Below are positions 25,480 to 38,732 of a stretch of 64,000 bases of DNA, piece after piece. The notes below the pieces were generated by a model. The model saw only the letters and a program-made list of their open reading frames with translations, was not told the origin of the DNA and made no database searches. A program made the position numbers and the translations under genes. The stretch's first letter is position 1, and each line of letters begins with the position of its first letter. Origin of the DNA: Limosilactobacillus mucosae DSM 13345 (GTDB lineage Bacteria > Bacillota > Bacilli > Lactobacillales > Lactobacillaceae); NCBI RefSeq assembly GCF_001436025.1, contig NZ_AZEQ01000007.1, positions 35,309 to 99,308 on the forward strand, read 5' to 3'.

Positions 25480-25890
25480 ATGCAGAATCCATTTGGCAAT
25501 AACAATCAAAATAATCAGGATTTTTTTAATAATCTGCCAATACCGCCAAACTATGCCAAGATCAAAAATGATGAGGGCGAAATGCGCATTGCCAAGGTAG
25601 GCTTTTCTTGGACCGTCTTTTTGTTTGGCCCGTTTCCAGCTTTGTTTCGCAATGACTGGTACAACTTCTTTTTAATGATCGTCTTGGATCTGGACTATGT
25701 TTTGGTCGGCCTGTTTTTCAAATGGAACTGGATGCTTGATTTCCCATGGCCAACACTGTTCTTCTGCTTCTTTTACAACATGATGTACTTTAGACATCTG
25801 TTCACCAAAGGATTCTATCCAGCCGATGAGCGTTCAAAAGAGCTTTTGACCCAATCCGGCTATTGGAAAGAAAAATATCGGCAAAAATAA
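25480..25890 (+). CDS. DUF2628 family membrane protein
   Basis: A 136-residue protein with a polar, Asn-rich N-terminus (residues 1-20), then FSWTVFLFGPFPALFRNDWYNFF, the hallmark of DUF2628 proteins. Two or three hydrophobic helices follow, with a charged C-terminal tail ending KEKYRQK. The family is small, membrane-embedded and without an established function. The gene is monocistronic with AAAGGGAGG as ribosome site and converges on pyrE. Confidence 0.8.
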   Translation: MQNPFGNNNQNNQDFFNNLPIPPNYAKIKNDEGEMRIAKVGFSWTVFLFGPFPALFRNDWYNFFLMIVLDLDYVLVGLFFKWNWMLDFPWPTLFFCFFYNMMYFRHLFTKGFYPADERSKELLTQSGYWKEKYRQK

Positions 25891-25925
25891 AAAACGATAG
25901 CGAATCTGGCTATCGTTTTTTATTT
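25889..25925. terminator. Bidirectional terminator between the DUF2628 gene and pyrE
   Basis: AAAAAACGATAGC and GCTATCGTTTTTT arms with a short loop. A-run and T-run on either side allow use in both directions. Confidence 0.88.
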
Positions 25926-26564
25926 TTAATGACGAGCTGACCAAGCGGCGGGATCCTTGCGCCATTCATGCAGATCCTTCATTTGATTGCGGTCGATTAA
26001 ATCAGTCTTTTCAGCAGTCTCAATCAAAGTCGTGTAGTTGGTTACCGAGTAGTATGGAATGCCAAACTGCTGGAAGTTGTCATCGGCGGCCGGCAGTTCA
26101 TAGGTGAAGACGGAAACCACGCCTACCACATCGGCGCCTTCTTTTTCAACGGCTTTAACGGCCTTTAAGACGCTGCCGCCAGTCGAGATCAGATCATCAA
26201 TCACAACCACGCGCTGCCCCTCATAAAGAACGCCTTCCGTCTGCTTGCCCTGACCATGATCCTTAGGCTTGGAACGCACGTAGATCATCGGCAGACCCAT
26301 TTCTTCGGCAACCCAGGCCGCGTGTGGAATCCCGGCCGTGGCGGTCCCAGCAATTACGTCGACGTCTTCGAAATGTTCGTTGATCAGCTGGACCATGCCT
26401 TCATAGATATTGCGGCGAACAGCTGGATAAGAGATCGTCAGGCGATTGTCAGTATAGATTGGCGAGTGCAGTCCGCTGGCCCAGGTGAATGGCTTGTCGG
26501 GGCTTAAGGTGATTGCTTGAATGTCTAAAAGATCTTTAGCAACGATTTCGGCTTGTGTTGACAT
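25926..26564 (-). CDS. pyrE: Orotate phosphoribosyltransferase
   Basis: Joins orotate to PRPP to make OMP, the fifth step of UMP synthesis. The 212 residues show the PRPP-binding motif VVVIDDLISTGGSVLKA (about residues 118-134) and the catalytic loop YVRSKPKDHGQGKQTEG. Last gene of pyrR-D-F-E; its ATG is two bases beyond the pyrF stop, so coupling is likely. Confidence 0.96.
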   Translation of the reverse strand: MSTQAEIVAKDLLDIQAITLSPDKPFTWASGLHSPIYTDNRLTISYPAVRRNIYEGMVQLINEHFEDVDVIAGTATAGIPHAAWVAEEMGLPMIYVRSKPKDHGQGKQTEGVLYEGQRVVVIDDLISTGGSVLKAVKAVEKEGADVVGVVSVFTYELPAADDNFQQFGIPYYSVTNYTTLIETAEKTDLIDRNQMKDLHEWRKDPAAWSARH

Positions 26565-26566
26565 GT

Positions 26567-27297
26567 TTAGTTTTCCCCTTCCATAAATGCTTGACGAATC
26601 ATTTGGTAGGCACTGACTGGATCTTCTGCCAGCGTAATCGGCCGGCCAACCACGATCCCATTGCTGCCCAGCTCGCGAGCCTGCTGTGGCGTAACGACCC
26701 GTTTTTGATCATCATGAACCTGCAGATTTGGCCGAATCCCTGGGGTAACGCACAGAAAATCGGGACCGGTAACTTCGCGAATCGCCTTGACTTCTTGAGC
26801 TGAGCAGACGACCCCGTCCAGACCGTTTTTTTCCGAAAGCTGCGCGTAGTTCTGTACGGCTTCGATCAAGCTGAAGTCAACGTGCTGTTCCTCATGCAGA
26901 ATCCGATCGTCAATCGAAGTCAGTTCCGTAATAGCCAGCAATTTAGGCATTGGACAGCCGGCCGCTTTGGCACCTTCTGCCAGCCCCGTCTTAGCTGCCT
27001 GCAGCATCTCACTGCCGCCAGCCGCGTGCGTCGTCACAAAGGAAACGCCCATCTTGCCGATTGCCGTCATTGCCCGCTTAACGGTGTTGGGAATGTCGTA
27101 GAGCTTTAAATCCAAGAAGATCTTAAAGCCGCGCTGCTTGGCTTCTCTAACAATGCCGGGACCAAACGCGTAGTACAGCTCCATCCCGATTTTGACGATC
27201 GGCGTGTGATCCGTGTCGTTGGCGAGTTCATCAAAAAGCTTCAATGCGGCCTGTTTCGTATCAACGTCAATGGCCACCATTGGTTCAAATCGTTCCA

Positions 27298-27298
<1 letters not shown>
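26567..27298 (-). CDS. pyrF: Orotidine-5'-phosphate decarboxylase
   Basis: Decarboxylates OMP to UMP. The 243-residue TIM barrel carries the catalytic Lys/Asp array in FLDLKLYDIPNTV (near residue 60) and the phosphate-binding end GRPITLAEDPVSAYQ. Its ATG shares a base with the pyrD stop (TAATG). Confidence 0.96.
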
Positions 27299-28330
<1,032 letters not shown>

Positions 28331-28344
28331 AACGCTAAGTTAGA

Positions 28345-28893
<549 letters not shown>

Positions 28894-28907
28894 TTATTTG
28901 CTGAAAG

Positions 28908-29000
28908 AAAAAACGTCTCTTCGCACCAAAACGAGGAGACGCAACATTTATCCGTTCCTTTTCAGCCTCACGGGACCAAGTTAAAGGTGCTCATACTTTA
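28908..29000 (-). promoter_or_regulatory. PyrR attenuator upstream of pyrR
   Basis: On the minus strand GGTCCCGTGAGGCTGAAAAG (about 28955-28976) followed by GGAACGGATA resembles the PyrR-binding stem-loop. Next is a terminator (28908-28942): GCGTCTCCTCG, loop, CGAAGAGACG, then TTTTTTC. Confidence 0.85.
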
Positions 29001-29006
29001 TCTGTT

Positions 29007-29035
29007 AGTGTAACTGCCTCGATTAGCAGTGTCAA
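29007..29035 (-). promoter_or_regulatory. Promoter of the pyr operon
   Basis: TTGACA (29030-29035) and TACACT (29007-29012) on the minus strand with a 17-base spacer, directly upstream of the pyrR attenuator. Confidence 0.8.
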
Positions 29036-29065
29036 CCGCCAGAACCAATTCTAATCAAACCATAA

Positions 29066-29100
29066 TAAAAAGATCCAACCATCAAAGACGGCTGGATCTG
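29066..29100 (-). terminator. Terminator of purA
   Basis: On the minus strand AGATCCAGCC, loop, GGTTGGATCT, then TTTTTATTATGG, 20 bases past the purA stop. Confidence 0.85.
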
Positions 29101-29120
29101 ATTGATTGATTTGCCAAGGT

Positions 29121-30619
<1,499 letters not shown>

Positions 30620-31594
30620 ATGGAAACTTTTGATTACGATGACATTCAACTGGTGCCTAACAAGTGCATCATCAAGAGTCGCAGCGAAGCCGATACCAGC
30701 GTTAAGTTTGGTCCCAAGACTTTCAAGATTCCCGTTGTTCCTGCCAACATGGAAAGCGTAATTGACGAGGATCTGGCAATCTGGCTGGCCCAAAACGACT
30801 ACTACTATGTAATGCATCGTTTCCAGCCCGAAGACCGTGCCGACTTTGTTAAGCGCATGCATGATCGCGGCTTGTTTGCCTCCATTTCGGTTGGAATCAA
30901 AGATAGTGAATACGATTTTATCGATCGATTAAAATCCGAACATTTAGTCCCAGAATACATTACGATTGATGTTGCTCACGGACACTCAGATTATGTAATT
31001 AAAATGATTCGCTATATTAAGCAACAATTACCTGAATCATTCTTAACTGCCGGCAACGTTGCCACTCCGGAAGCCGTTCGTGAACTGGAAAACGCCGGTG
31101 CCGATGCTACCAAAGTCGGCGTCGGCCCTGGTAAAGCCTGCATCACTAAGCTCAAAACCGGCTTTGGCACTGGTGGCTGGCAGCTGGCCGCACTGCGTCT
31201 GTGCAGTAAGGCCGCCAGCAAGCCGCTGATTGCCGATGGTGGGATTCGTCACAACGGCGACATTGCCAAATCAGTCCGTTTCGGTGCCTCAATGGTTATG
31301 ATTGGCTCACTCTTGGCCGGCCATCAAGAATCACCTGGTCATCTGATCACCATCGACGGCAAGCGCTACAAGCAGTACTGGGGATCTGCTTCCGAAGTGC
31401 AAAAAGGCGCCTACCGCAATGTTGAAGGCAAGCAGATGCTGGTGCCATTCCGTGGTTCGATTAAAGACACGCTGCTGGAAATGCAAGAAGATCTGCAGTC
31501 GTCCATCTCATATGCCGGGGGCCGCGACCTTAAGTCAATTACCAAGGTTGACTATGTGGTCGTTAAAAACTCCATCTTAAACGGCGACTATTAA
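30620..31594 (+). CDS. guaC: GMP reductase
   Basis: NADPH-dependent enzyme turning GMP to IMP. The 324-residue IMPDH-like TIM barrel has the active-site cysteine in [21 protein letters not shown] (residues 168-188 region) and phosphate loops [20 protein letters not shown] and MIGSLLAG. It lacks the CBS domains of IMP dehydrogenase. The length and the [13 protein letters not shown] stretch fit the Gram-positive GuaC branch. ATG follows AAAAAGGAG. Confidence 0.95.
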   Translation: METFDYDDIQLVPNKCIIKSRSEADTSVKFGPKTFKIPVVPANMESVIDEDLAIWLAQNDYYYVMHRFQPEDRADFVKRMHDRGLFASISVGIKDSEYDFIDRLKSEHLVPEYITIDVAHGHSDYVIKMIRYIKQQLPESFLTAGNVATPEAVRELENAGADATKVGVGPGKACITKLKTGFGTGGWQLAALRLCSKAASKPLIADGGIRHNGDIAKSVRFGASMVMIGSLLAGHQESPGHLITIDGKRYKQYWGSASEVQKGAYRNVEGKQMLVPFRGSIKDTLLEMQEDLQSSISYAGGRDLKSITKVDYVVVKNSILNGDY

Positions 31595-31596
31595 TC

Positions 31597-31632
31597 AAAA
31601 GGATCAGTCCAGACAAGGCTGATCCTTTTTTA
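31597..31632 (+). terminator. Terminator of guaC
   Basis: AAAAGGATCAG and CTGATCCTTTTTT arms with a short loop, immediately after guaC. Confidence 0.88.
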
Positions 31633-31649
31633 TTTATATTGGCAGCACT

Positions 31650-31688
31650 AAAAAAGTCGCCCCGCGTTTTGCGAGACGACTCTTTTTG
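31650..31688 (-). terminator. Terminator of the argF-arcC operon
   Basis: On the minus strand GTCGTCTCGC, AAAA, GCGGGGCGAC (two G-U pairs), then TTTTTT, about 60 bases past arcC. Confidence 0.78.
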
Positions 31689-31745
31689 CTATTGGTATTA
31701 ATGCTTGGGAGACTTACGTCAGTGGATTTAAGGAGTTATTTTGAA

Positions 31746-32678
31746 CTAGCCATCAACGATAACCGTGCCCAGCTTGCCAGCCAAGGCATCCTTCAAACCG
31801 CTCAGTGAAGTGATGATAGCTTCACGGTCTGGGTGATCCTTAACAAATGACATGCAGGCTTCGATCTTAGGCAGCATACTGCCGGCAGCGAATTCCTTTT
31901 CGTCGATGTACTTCTTGGCTTCGGAAATCGTTAATTTCTTCAGCGTCTTTTGATCTGGTTGGTTGTAGTGAACATAGACATAGTCAACCGCCGTCAGAAT
32001 GATCAGCTTGTCGGCATCGATGTTGTCGGCCAGCAGTGCACTCGTCCGATCCTTGTCGATAACGGCTGGCACGCCTTGCAGACCATCATCAGTAAAGATA
32101 ACGGGAACCCCGCCCCCGCCACCTGCGATTACCAGGTCGCCGGCTTCGATCAGCTTGTTGATACTGTCGATTTCCAAGATCCGCTTTGGCAGTGGTGATG
32201 GAACAACTTGACGATAGCCACGGCCAGCATCTTCAACAAACGTGTAGCCTTTTTCCTTTTCGATTGCTTCGGCTTGTTCCTTAGTGTAGAAATCACCAAC
32301 TGGCTTCGTTGGATTCTCAAAAGCCTGGTCCTTTGGGTCAACAGCAACTTGCGTAACCATCGTAACCACGTTCTTGTTCATCCAGCGACGGTGCAGTTCG
32401 TTTTGCAGACTCTGCTGCAGGTGGTAGCCGATGTAGCCTTGGCTCATCGCACCACATTCTGGGAATGGGAAGGCAGGTGCCTTGCCATTTTCAGCGGCGT
32501 AGTTCATACCCAGATTGATCGCCCCAACCTGTGGACCATTCCCATGACTGATAACTACTTGATTGCCTGAAGATACCAGGCTGATCAAAGACCAAGCCGT
32601 GTTCTTAACCAATTCAAGCTGTTCTTCAGGTGTCTTGCCTAAAGCATTGCCCCCTAATGCAACTACTACTTTAGCCAT
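31746..32678 (-). CDS. arcC: Carbamate kinase
   Basis: Makes ATP from carbamoyl phosphate and ADP, the energy-yielding step of arginine or citrulline fermentation. The 310 residues begin [15 protein letters not shown], with [15 protein letters not shown] and the nucleotide region [12 protein letters not shown] typical of the amino acid kinase fold. It follows the ornithine carbamoyltransferase gene by 49 bases in the same direction, which indicates an operon. No arginine deiminase gene (arcA) is present in this window. Confidence 0.95.
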   Translation of the reverse strand: MAKVVVALGGNALGKTPEEQLELVKNTAWSLISLVSSGNQVVISHGNGPQVGAINLGMNYAAENGKAPAFPFPECGAMSQGYIGYHLQQSLQNELHRRWMNKNVVTMVTQVAVDPKDQAFENPTKPVGDFYTKEQAEAIEKEKGYTFVEDAGRGYRQVVPSPLPKRILEIDSINKLIEAGDLVIAGGGGGVPVIFTDDGLQGVPAVIDKDRTSALLADNIDADKLIILTAVDYVYVHYNQPDQKTLKKLTISEAKKYIDEKEFAAGSMLPKIEACMSFVKDHPDREAIITSLSGLKDALAGKLGTVIVDG

Positions 32679-32727
32679 ATGCAGTTCCCCCTTGGTAATA
32701 GAATCAATTAATGATGTGGATGTTTAA

Positions 32728-33729
32728 TTATTCACCAAGAGTGGCAACCATAACGGCTTTGATGGTGTGCATCCGGTTTTCAGCTTCGCGGAAGACAACG
32801 GAGTGCTTGCTTTCAAAGACTTCGTCAGTAACTTCCATTTCCTTAAGGCCAAACTTCTTTTCGATTTCACGACCAACTTCAGTGTCCAGGTTGTGGAATG
32901 CAGGCAGACAGTGTTCGAAGATAACGTTAGGGTTTTCAGTAGCCTTCATAACGTCCATCGTTACTTGGTAAGGCTTCAGCAGCTTGATCCGCTTTTCCCA
33001 CATGTCGTCGGATTCACCCATGGATACCCAAACGTCAGCGTAGATAACGTCCATGCCCTTGACACCTTCCTTGATGTCGTTGGTTACGACGATCTTGGCA
33101 CCAGTTTCCTTGGCAATTTCGTTAGCCTTGTCCAGCGTTTCCTTAGTTGGTTCAAGTTCCTTAGGCGTTACAACGTGGTATTCCATACCCATAACAGCGG
33201 CACCCAGCATCAGAGCGTTGGATACGTTGTCTTGACCGTCACCAACAAAGGCAAACTTGATGTCTTGGTAGTTCTTCTTCAGAACTTCCTTAGCAGTCAG
33301 GAAGTCGGCCAGAACTTGGGTTGGGTGGTCTTCATCAGTCAGACCGTTCCAAACTGGCACACCAGAGTACTTAGCCAGAATTTCAACGTTGCGTTGGGAG
33401 AAGCCACGGTATTCAATACCATCGAACATCCCACCCAATACGCGAGCCGTGTCCTTAACGGATTCCTTGTGGCCAATGTGAGAGCCGGATGGGCCAAGGT
33501 AGGTTACGTGAGCACCTTCGTCTTTGGCACCAACTTCAAATGAACAACGGGTACGAGTAGAACTCTTTTCAAAAATCAGAGCAATGTTCTTGCCTTCCAG
33601 ACGCTTGCCTTCATTGCCCGTGTACTTAGCCTTCTTCAAATCTTCGGCCAGGTTCAGCATGTATTCCATTTCACGGGTGTTAAAGTCAGCCAGGGTTAAG
33701 AAACTGCGGTTACGTAAGTTAAATGACAT
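32728..33729 (-). CDS. argF: Ornithine carbamoyltransferase
   Basis: Interconverts ornithine plus carbamoyl phosphate and citrulline. The 333 residues show the carbamoyl phosphate motif [24 protein letters not shown], and the ornithine loop [11 protein letters not shown]. With carbamate kinase next to it the likely direction is catabolic (arcB role), splitting citrulline for ATP; the ornithine-making, anabolic role cannot be excluded. ATG follows GAAGGAGGA. Cre-like and palindromic sites lie upstream. Confidence 0.95.
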   Translation of the reverse strand: MSFNLRNRSFLTLADFNTREMEYMLNLAEDLKKAKYTGNEGKRLEGKNIALIFEKSSTRTRCSFEVGAKDEGAHVTYLGPSGSHIGHKESVKDTARVLGGMFDGIEYRGFSQRNVEILAKYSGVPVWNGLTDEDHPTQVLADFLTAKEVLKKNYQDIKFAFVGDGQDNVSNALMLGAAVMGMEYHVVTPKELEPTKETLDKANEIAKETGAKIVVTNDIKEGVKGMDVIYADVWVSMGESDDMWEKRIKLLKPYQVTMDVMKATENPNVIFEHCLPAFHNLDTEVGREIEKKFGLKEMEVTDEVFESKHSVVFREAENRMHTIKAVMVATLGE

Positions 33730-34019
33730 TTTTAAGTTCCTCCTTCTTAATTACAGTCTCTATCATAGAAACCGTTTTCAGTAATCTTCACATTGATTCA
33801 AAATACTTCAAAAGAAAAATTTATTTTTTAGGTTATCTTAATCTTGATATATCAAGGAATGTAAACGCTATCTTAGAAATATGCATTAAATCGGTGCATA
33901 AAACATCACCGCTCAAAAAGGGATGTTGCTGGTTAAATAAAAATGTTAAAATTCAAGAAGCATCAAAAAGTTTCCAAAAACTTCAATTTGAGAATGTTTA
34001 TGCTTTAGGAGGTATTTTT
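33730..34019. promoter_or_regulatory. Divergent region between argF and the response regulator gene
   Basis: Contains two near-matches to the CcpA cre consensus, each with one mismatch: TGAAAACGGTTTCT (minus strand, 33767-33780) and TGTAAACGCTATCT (33860-33873). A perfect 14-base palindrome CTTGATATATCAAG (33843-33856) lies beside the second. AGGAGG (34008-34013) serves the response regulator. These are candidate operators for the arginine genes; no ARG box is convincing. Confidence 0.45.
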
Positions 34020-34862
34020 ATGAATTTTTACATTGCTGACGATGATCCTGATACCATTGATCTGCTTAGCGATTTGATTGAGAACGACTTTAACAATTCA
34101 ATCGTTGGGGTCGCCGATAATCCTCAGCAGGCCTATGATGACCTTTTAAGGCTGCGCGTCGACATCATGCTGGTCGACTATGGCATGCCAGTAATGTCAG
34201 GAATTCAGCTGATTGAAAAGCTTAAAGCCGCCAACAGTCAGCCGCATTTTATCATGATGTCTTCAGTAAGTGATGCTAGGACGCGGACGGCTGCCTACCA
34301 GGCTGGCATTGACTTCTTCTTAGAAAAGCCAATCAACCTGGCCGAAACCAAGCATATTATTCGACTCATTGCCGGCTATACGCTGATGACCGACAAGCTC
34401 AACCGCATCTTTGAGCTGGTTGGCAGCAGTGCCCCCTATCATCTGCCACAGTCTCAGCAGCGGCAGCAGGTTGACCGCATCAAATCGATTCTGCGCTTTT
34501 TGGGCATCACGGCAGAAACCGGCTGCCAAGACATCATTCGCATTATTTCATTAATGGTGGATCAAAAACTGGGCTTCAGCGACATTGATTTTGCCAGCGT
34601 GCTGCATTTTGACGCACACACCAAAAAAATCGTCTTTCAAAGAATTCGCCGGGCTTTAAAAGTCGGCCTCAACAATCTTGCCAATATGTTTTTGGACTAT
34701 CCGGAAAACGAGATCTTAATGGAATATGCCAACAACCTTTTCGGCTACAAAAACGTACATAATGAAGTACTCAAGCTTAAAGGCGTTCAAAACAATGGCG
34801 GTCAGATCTCGCTGCAGCACTTTTTTGACGGTCTGCTGCAGGAAAGCATCATTGAAAAATAG
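34020..34862 (+). CDS. Orphan response regulator with YcbB/GlnL-type output domain
   Basis: A 280-residue protein. Residues 1-120 are a receiver domain with the acidic pocket Asp7-Asp9, phospho-acceptor Asp53 (MLVDYGMPVMSG) and the conserved lysine in FFLEKPINL. Residues from about 140 resemble the YcbB DNA-binding domain (DRIKSILRFLGITAETGCQDIIRII; FQRIRRALKVGLNNLANMFLDYPEN), known from B. subtilis GlnL, which controls glutamine use. The frame is open upstream to 33723 but the ATG at 34020 follows TTAGGAGG. No histidine kinase gene is adjacent. Its target is unknown; the divergent argF-arcC operon is one candidate. Confidence 0.85.
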   Translation: MNFYIADDDPDTIDLLSDLIENDFNNSIVGVADNPQQAYDDLLRLRVDIMLVDYGMPVMSGIQLIEKLKAANSQPHFIMMSSVSDARTRTAAYQAGIDFFLEKPINLAETKHIIRLIAGYTLMTDKLNRIFELVGSSAPYHLPQSQQRQQVDRIKSILRFLGITAETGCQDIIRIISLMVDQKLGFSDIDFASVLHFDAHTKKIVFQRIRRALKVGLNNLANMFLDYPENEILMEYANNLFGYKNVHNEVLKLKGVQNNGGQISLQHFFDGLLQESIIEK

Positions 34863-34864
34863 CC

Positions 34865-34899
34865 AAAATGGGACTCGACAGCTGCCGAGCCCCATTTTT
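34865..34899. terminator. Bidirectional terminator between the response regulator gene and addA
   Basis: AAAATGGG...CTCG and CGAG.CCCATTTTTT pair around a short loop, overlapping the addA stop. Confidence 0.82.
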
Positions 34900-37800
34900 T
34901 AGATCTCTTTTAATTCACGCGTAGCCACCAAATACAGCCACCGGTGCGCAACCTTTTGCCGTTCGACATTCTGCAGTGCGCCGGCGTACAAGTTCAGCTG
35001 CCCGCTGTAACGATCAACGATACGCTGCTCAGAACGTTCCTTAAGCGCGGCCGTTGATTGATCAACATGATCGGTCTTATAGTCAAATAGTTCCAAGCCA
35101 TCATCACCGACAAAATAGCCATCAACAATCCCGTGAATCAATACGGGAGCATCCTCTTTTTCATCTGCCAGATTCTTAAAGAGCTGGGCGGCATTGATCA
35201 GCATGGAAAAAGGAGCCTCACGCCGCAGACTGGCCGCGTGCGCCAAAATCCGCCGACCAAGCTCAGTTTGATAAAAGGCCACGATGCCGTCAATATCAAT
35301 GGCATCAGCCAGTTTATCCGTGCTTAGCAGCTGATCCATTCTTAGTTGAGCGATCGTTTGGCTGACCAGTTTGGCATCTACCTGACCACTGCTCAGATCA
35401 AGTTTTTGAAAGACCAGGTGCGTTGCCGTTCCGATTTCAGATGCCGAGGGCTGATGTTTTTGAGTCGTCATAAACTTAGGCTGGGCAAAATCATCGCTGC
35501 GATACCAACCGCTTGTCTTGACCTGCTGCTGATCAAACGTCAGTCGGCCCATTTCACGATCATCAGGGTCCTGGACGGCAAACAGCTGCTTGATGTCGCT
35601 GACCGCTTGATAGGCCGTCGTCAACACTGCTTCAGGATGCGGATATTCCATTTCCACGACCTGCTTAAAGGCCTGCTGCTGGTTAGGCGTCAGCTGGGTT
35701 GCCGGCGCGGTCGTCTCCTTAGCCTGTTCGCCACGCTGCGCCGCCAGATCATCAAGCTGTTTTTGAACCTGCGTCTGGTTATAGCGCTGGGCAAAAAAAT
35801 CACCTGCGCTGGTCTGCCAGGCGGCTTCATCATCGTTGGCTTCCATCCCCAGATCAGCCAGGTCAAAATCAGCTGTCCGCACCATTCCCATGCCGATCCA
35901 ATCCAAAAACGAATGGGCATTGAGCCGAGCCTGGGAACCAATGACGGCAGTACTGCTCTGCAGGGCTTTTTGCCAAGTCTTGGCGGTCTGCTTCAATCCT
36001 GAGCGGCCAGGGCCTTCTTTGTTTTCATTGACTGAGCCTGTAATGATCAAACGCTGCTGAGCTCGCGTCAAGGCAACGTACAAGACCCGCAGATCCTCTG
36101 CTCGGCTGCTGGCTCTTTGGGCTTCAATAATCAGGTTGCGCTGCGGCAGGTCATAGAGAATCTGTGGCAATGCATCAGGTGCCTGATCCGCGGCCCGGCC
36201 AAGATACTTGATTCCCAAACCCGCGTTGGCATCAATAATCGCCTTGCCGTTTTCATCCTTAAAGCCATGCGCCGTGTCGATCAAAAAGACCACGGGAAAT
36301 TCCAGCCCCTTGGCACCATGGATCGTCATGACGTTCACGGTATCGCTGGCAAGCTGTGCCGGAGCCTCGCCAAGATCCTGATTGCGTTTTTGCATGCGTT
36401 CGACAAACCGAATGAATTGATAAAGTCCTTTAAAGCTGCTTTCTTCATAGCCATGCGCTCGTTCATACAAGGCATGCAGATTGGCCTGCCGCTGCTGTCC
36501 CCCTGGCATGCCGGCCACATAGTCCAGATAGCCAGTTTCTTGATAGATCGTCCAAATCAATTCAACCAATGAACGTCGCTGGGCAATGTTATGAAACTCA
36601 TGCAGCTGGTCCAAAAAGCGGGCCGTCTTTTGATGCAGCACGGCCAGATCAATACCATATGGATGATCATCAGGCAGCTTTAAGTCATGGTAGGTCGTCA
36701 CGAAACGCTCCAATGCCTGGAAATACTGATCATGCCGGTCATTGATGCGCAGATAGGCCATTTCCGGTTCTGTCAGCCCAACGATTGGCGAGCGCAGAAC
36801 GGCAACCAGTGGAATGTCTTGGTATGGATTGTCGATAATCTTCAACAATGAAACGATCGTCCGTACCTCGGTCGACTTAAAGTAGTTTTCCACGCCATGA
36901 ACGGTCAATGGAATATTCAACGAGGCAAACTCGTTGACCAGCGTGTTGTTGATTGACTTGGCCCGTTCCAAAAGCACGATATCGCCTGGCTTGATGTCAC
37001 GATGACCATCGGGAGCGTCGGGATCAAAAATCTGTTCATGATTGTCCAGCATTTGGCGAATCCGCATGCCGACCATCCGCAGCTCGCCTGACTGACGATC
37101 AGCCTCATGACTGGCATTGGCGTCGTTGTCCTCAGCATTGGCATCATAGAGCATCACCTCAACTGGCTTGACCTGCTCTTTAGGATACCATTGCGCGGCA
37201 AATTTCAAATGAGCAGCCTCATCATAGTCCATCTCACCAACTTGATGATCCATCAGCTGACTGAACAGCAGGTTGGTAAAATCGGTCACGTTAGGCATGG
37301 AGCGGAAGTTTTCAGCCAGATTGATCAGCTCGCCTGGTGAATCCGGCTGCAGCTGATCTTCGCTGACAAACGTTTCATATTTATGTAGAAACATCGTCGG
37401 GTCAGCCTGCCGGAACCGATAGATCGACTGCTTGACGTCGCCAACCATAAACAGCTGGTTGACGCTTGGATCATGGAGCTGCTGGAGGATCTTTTCCTGC
37501 AGCGGATTGGTGTCTTGATACTCATCAATCATAATTTCGCGATAGTGCCGCTGCAGATTCTTTAAAGTCTGCTTACCGGCATTCGTATCAACCGTCAGAA
37601 TCTGGTAGGCATAGTGCTCCAAGTCGGAAAAATCAAGCAGGTGCCGCTGCAGCTTGATCTGCTGATAGTTTTGGCGATACTGCCAGGCTACCTGAACCAA
37701 CTCATCAACGACTTTCTTGGCCCCTGCCGACAGCTTGATCAGCAACTTGGCATCCATAAAGTAGTGATCATGCAGGCTTTGAATCTGTTCGCGCAGCTCG

Positions 37801-38732
37801 TTGCGTGAATCCTTGATTGCATCGTATGCCGCCAATGCAGCCGTTTCATCTTTTTTGGGCCGGCCTTTGATCGTTGGAAACATTTTTTTGGTCAGTTGGG
37901 CGCTGATTGCGTCCCAAGTACCGGTTTCGGTCAGTTTCAGCAGCTGCTCTACCCGTTCGGCATCGTCAGCCAGCATCTGCGAAGTCGTCGTCAAGTCAGC
38001 TGCCTGGGCCTGATGAGTCAGCGTGACAAAATCAGCATGGATCTGCTTTAGTTCACGCTGCAGGACCGGCAGCAGCTGTTTTTGGTAAAAGTTCGACTTG
38101 GTCAGCTCATCATCATTCAGCTCATATAATCTAGGCAATTGCCAAAGCCAGGCATGCGGGTCGGCCTGTGCGTTGGCAACTCGATCCAGTTCCATCACGA
38201 TATCGCTCAATGCGTCATCACTGCGGTCGTTGACAAAATTCATCACCAGCCGCTCAAATGGTCGCTGGCTGGGATCTTCAATCAGCGCGTCTCTGGCATA
38301 CAGTTCTTCTCTAAGATCATCCCAGACTTGATCTTGCAGCAGCGTCGTCTCGGTTTCATCAGTCAGCAGGCGAAACTGTGGGTCCAGATCAATCAAGTAG
38401 TAGTAGCGCTTGATCAGCTGTTGGCAAAAGGCATGAATCGTACTGATGTGGGCAATCGCCAGCCGGTTGATCTGATCGCGCAGATGACGGTTGTTGGCCT
38501 CTTTTTCCAAACGGCGCCGAATCCGCTCGCGCATGTTATCGGCGGCTTCGTTGGTAAAAGTAACCATCAGCAGCTGATCGATATTGAGATTCGGATCTTC
38601 TTTCAGCATTTTGATAACGCGGTCAACCAATACCGTTGTCTTCCCCGCGCCAGCTGATGCCGACACCAAAATATCATGGGTTCTGGCATCAATGGCTCGC
38701 TGCTGCTGTGGCGTAAACCTGGTATCACTCAT
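34899..38732 (-). CDS. addA: ATP-dependent helicase/nuclease subunit AddA
   Basis: UvrD-like helicase plus RecB-type nuclease subunit of the AddAB (RexAB) enzyme that processes double-strand breaks for recombination. The 1277 residues show Walker A SASAGAGKTTVLVDR near the N-terminus, LLMVTFTNEAADNM (motif Ia), FMVGDVKQSIYRFR (motif III), VMTIHGAKGLEFPVVF (motif V) and LRVLYVALTRAQQRL (motif VI). The C-terminal nuclease motif is ELFDYKTDHV. It overlaps the addB 3' end by 8 bases, so the pair is one operon read addB-addA. Confidence 0.96.
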   Translation of the reverse strand: MSDTRFTPQQQRAIDARTHDILVSASAGAGKTTVLVDRVIKMLKEDPNLNIDQLLMVTFTNEAADNMRERIRRRLEKEANNRHLRDQINRLAIAHISTIHAFCQQLIKRYYYLIDLDPQFRLLTDETETTLLQDQVWDDLREELYARDALIEDPSQRPFERLVMNFVNDRSDDALSDIVMELDRVANAQADPHAWLWQLPRLYELNDDELTKSNFYQKQLLPVLQRELKQIHADFVTLTHQAQAADLTTTSQMLADDAERVEQLLKLTETGTWDAISAQLTKKMFPTIKGRPKKDETAALAAYDAIKDSRNELREQIQSLHDHYFMDAKLLIKLSAGAKKVVDELVQVAWQYRQNYQQIKLQRHLLDFSDLEHYAYQILTVDTNAGKQTLKNLQRHYREIMIDEYQDTNPLQEKILQQLHDPSVNQLFMVGDVKQSIYRFRQADPTMFLHKYETFVSEDQLQPDSPGELINLAENFRSMPNVTDFTNLLFSQLMDHQVGEMDYDEAAHLKFAAQWYPKEQVKPVEVMLYDANAEDNDANASHEADRQSGELRMVGMRIRQMLDNHEQIFDPDAPDGHRDIKPGDIVLLERAKSINNTLVNEFASLNIPLTVHGVENYFKSTEVRTIVSLLKIIDNPYQDIPLVAVLRSPIVGLTEPEMAYLRINDRHDQYFQALERFVTTYHDLKLPDDHPYGIDLAVLHQKTARFLDQLHEFHNIAQRRSLVELIWTIYQETGYLDYVAGMPGGQQRQANLHALYERAHGYEESSFKGLYQFIRFVERMQKRNQDLGEAPAQLASDTVNVMTIHGAKGLEFPVVFLIDTAHGFKDENGKAIIDANAGLGIKYLGRAADQAPDALPQILYDLPQRNLIIEAQRASSRAEDLRVLYVALTRAQQRLIITGSVNENKEGPGRSGLKQTAKTWQKALQSSTAVIGSQARLNAHSFLDWIGMGMVRTADFDLADLGMEANDDEAAWQTSAGDFFAQRYNQTQVQKQLDDLAAQRGEQAKETTAPATQLTPNQQQAFKQVVEMEYPHPEAVLTTAYQAVSDIKQLFAVQDPDDREMGRLTFDQQQVKTSGWYRSDDFAQPKFMTTQKHQPSASEIGTATHLVFQKLDLSSGQVDAKLVSQTIAQLRMDQLLSTDKLADAIDIDGIVAFYQTELGRRILAHAASLRREAPFSMLINAAQLFKNLADEKEDAPVLIHGIVDGYFVGDDGLELFDYKTDHVDQSTAALKERSEQRIVDRYSGQLNLYAGALQNVERQKVAHRWLYLVATRELKEI

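Noticed and set aside
33723..34019. N-terminal extension of the response regulator (frame open from 33723)
   Set aside because: The extra 99 residues are low-complexity, cover the argF promoter region and precede a strong ribosome site at the receiver's own ATG.
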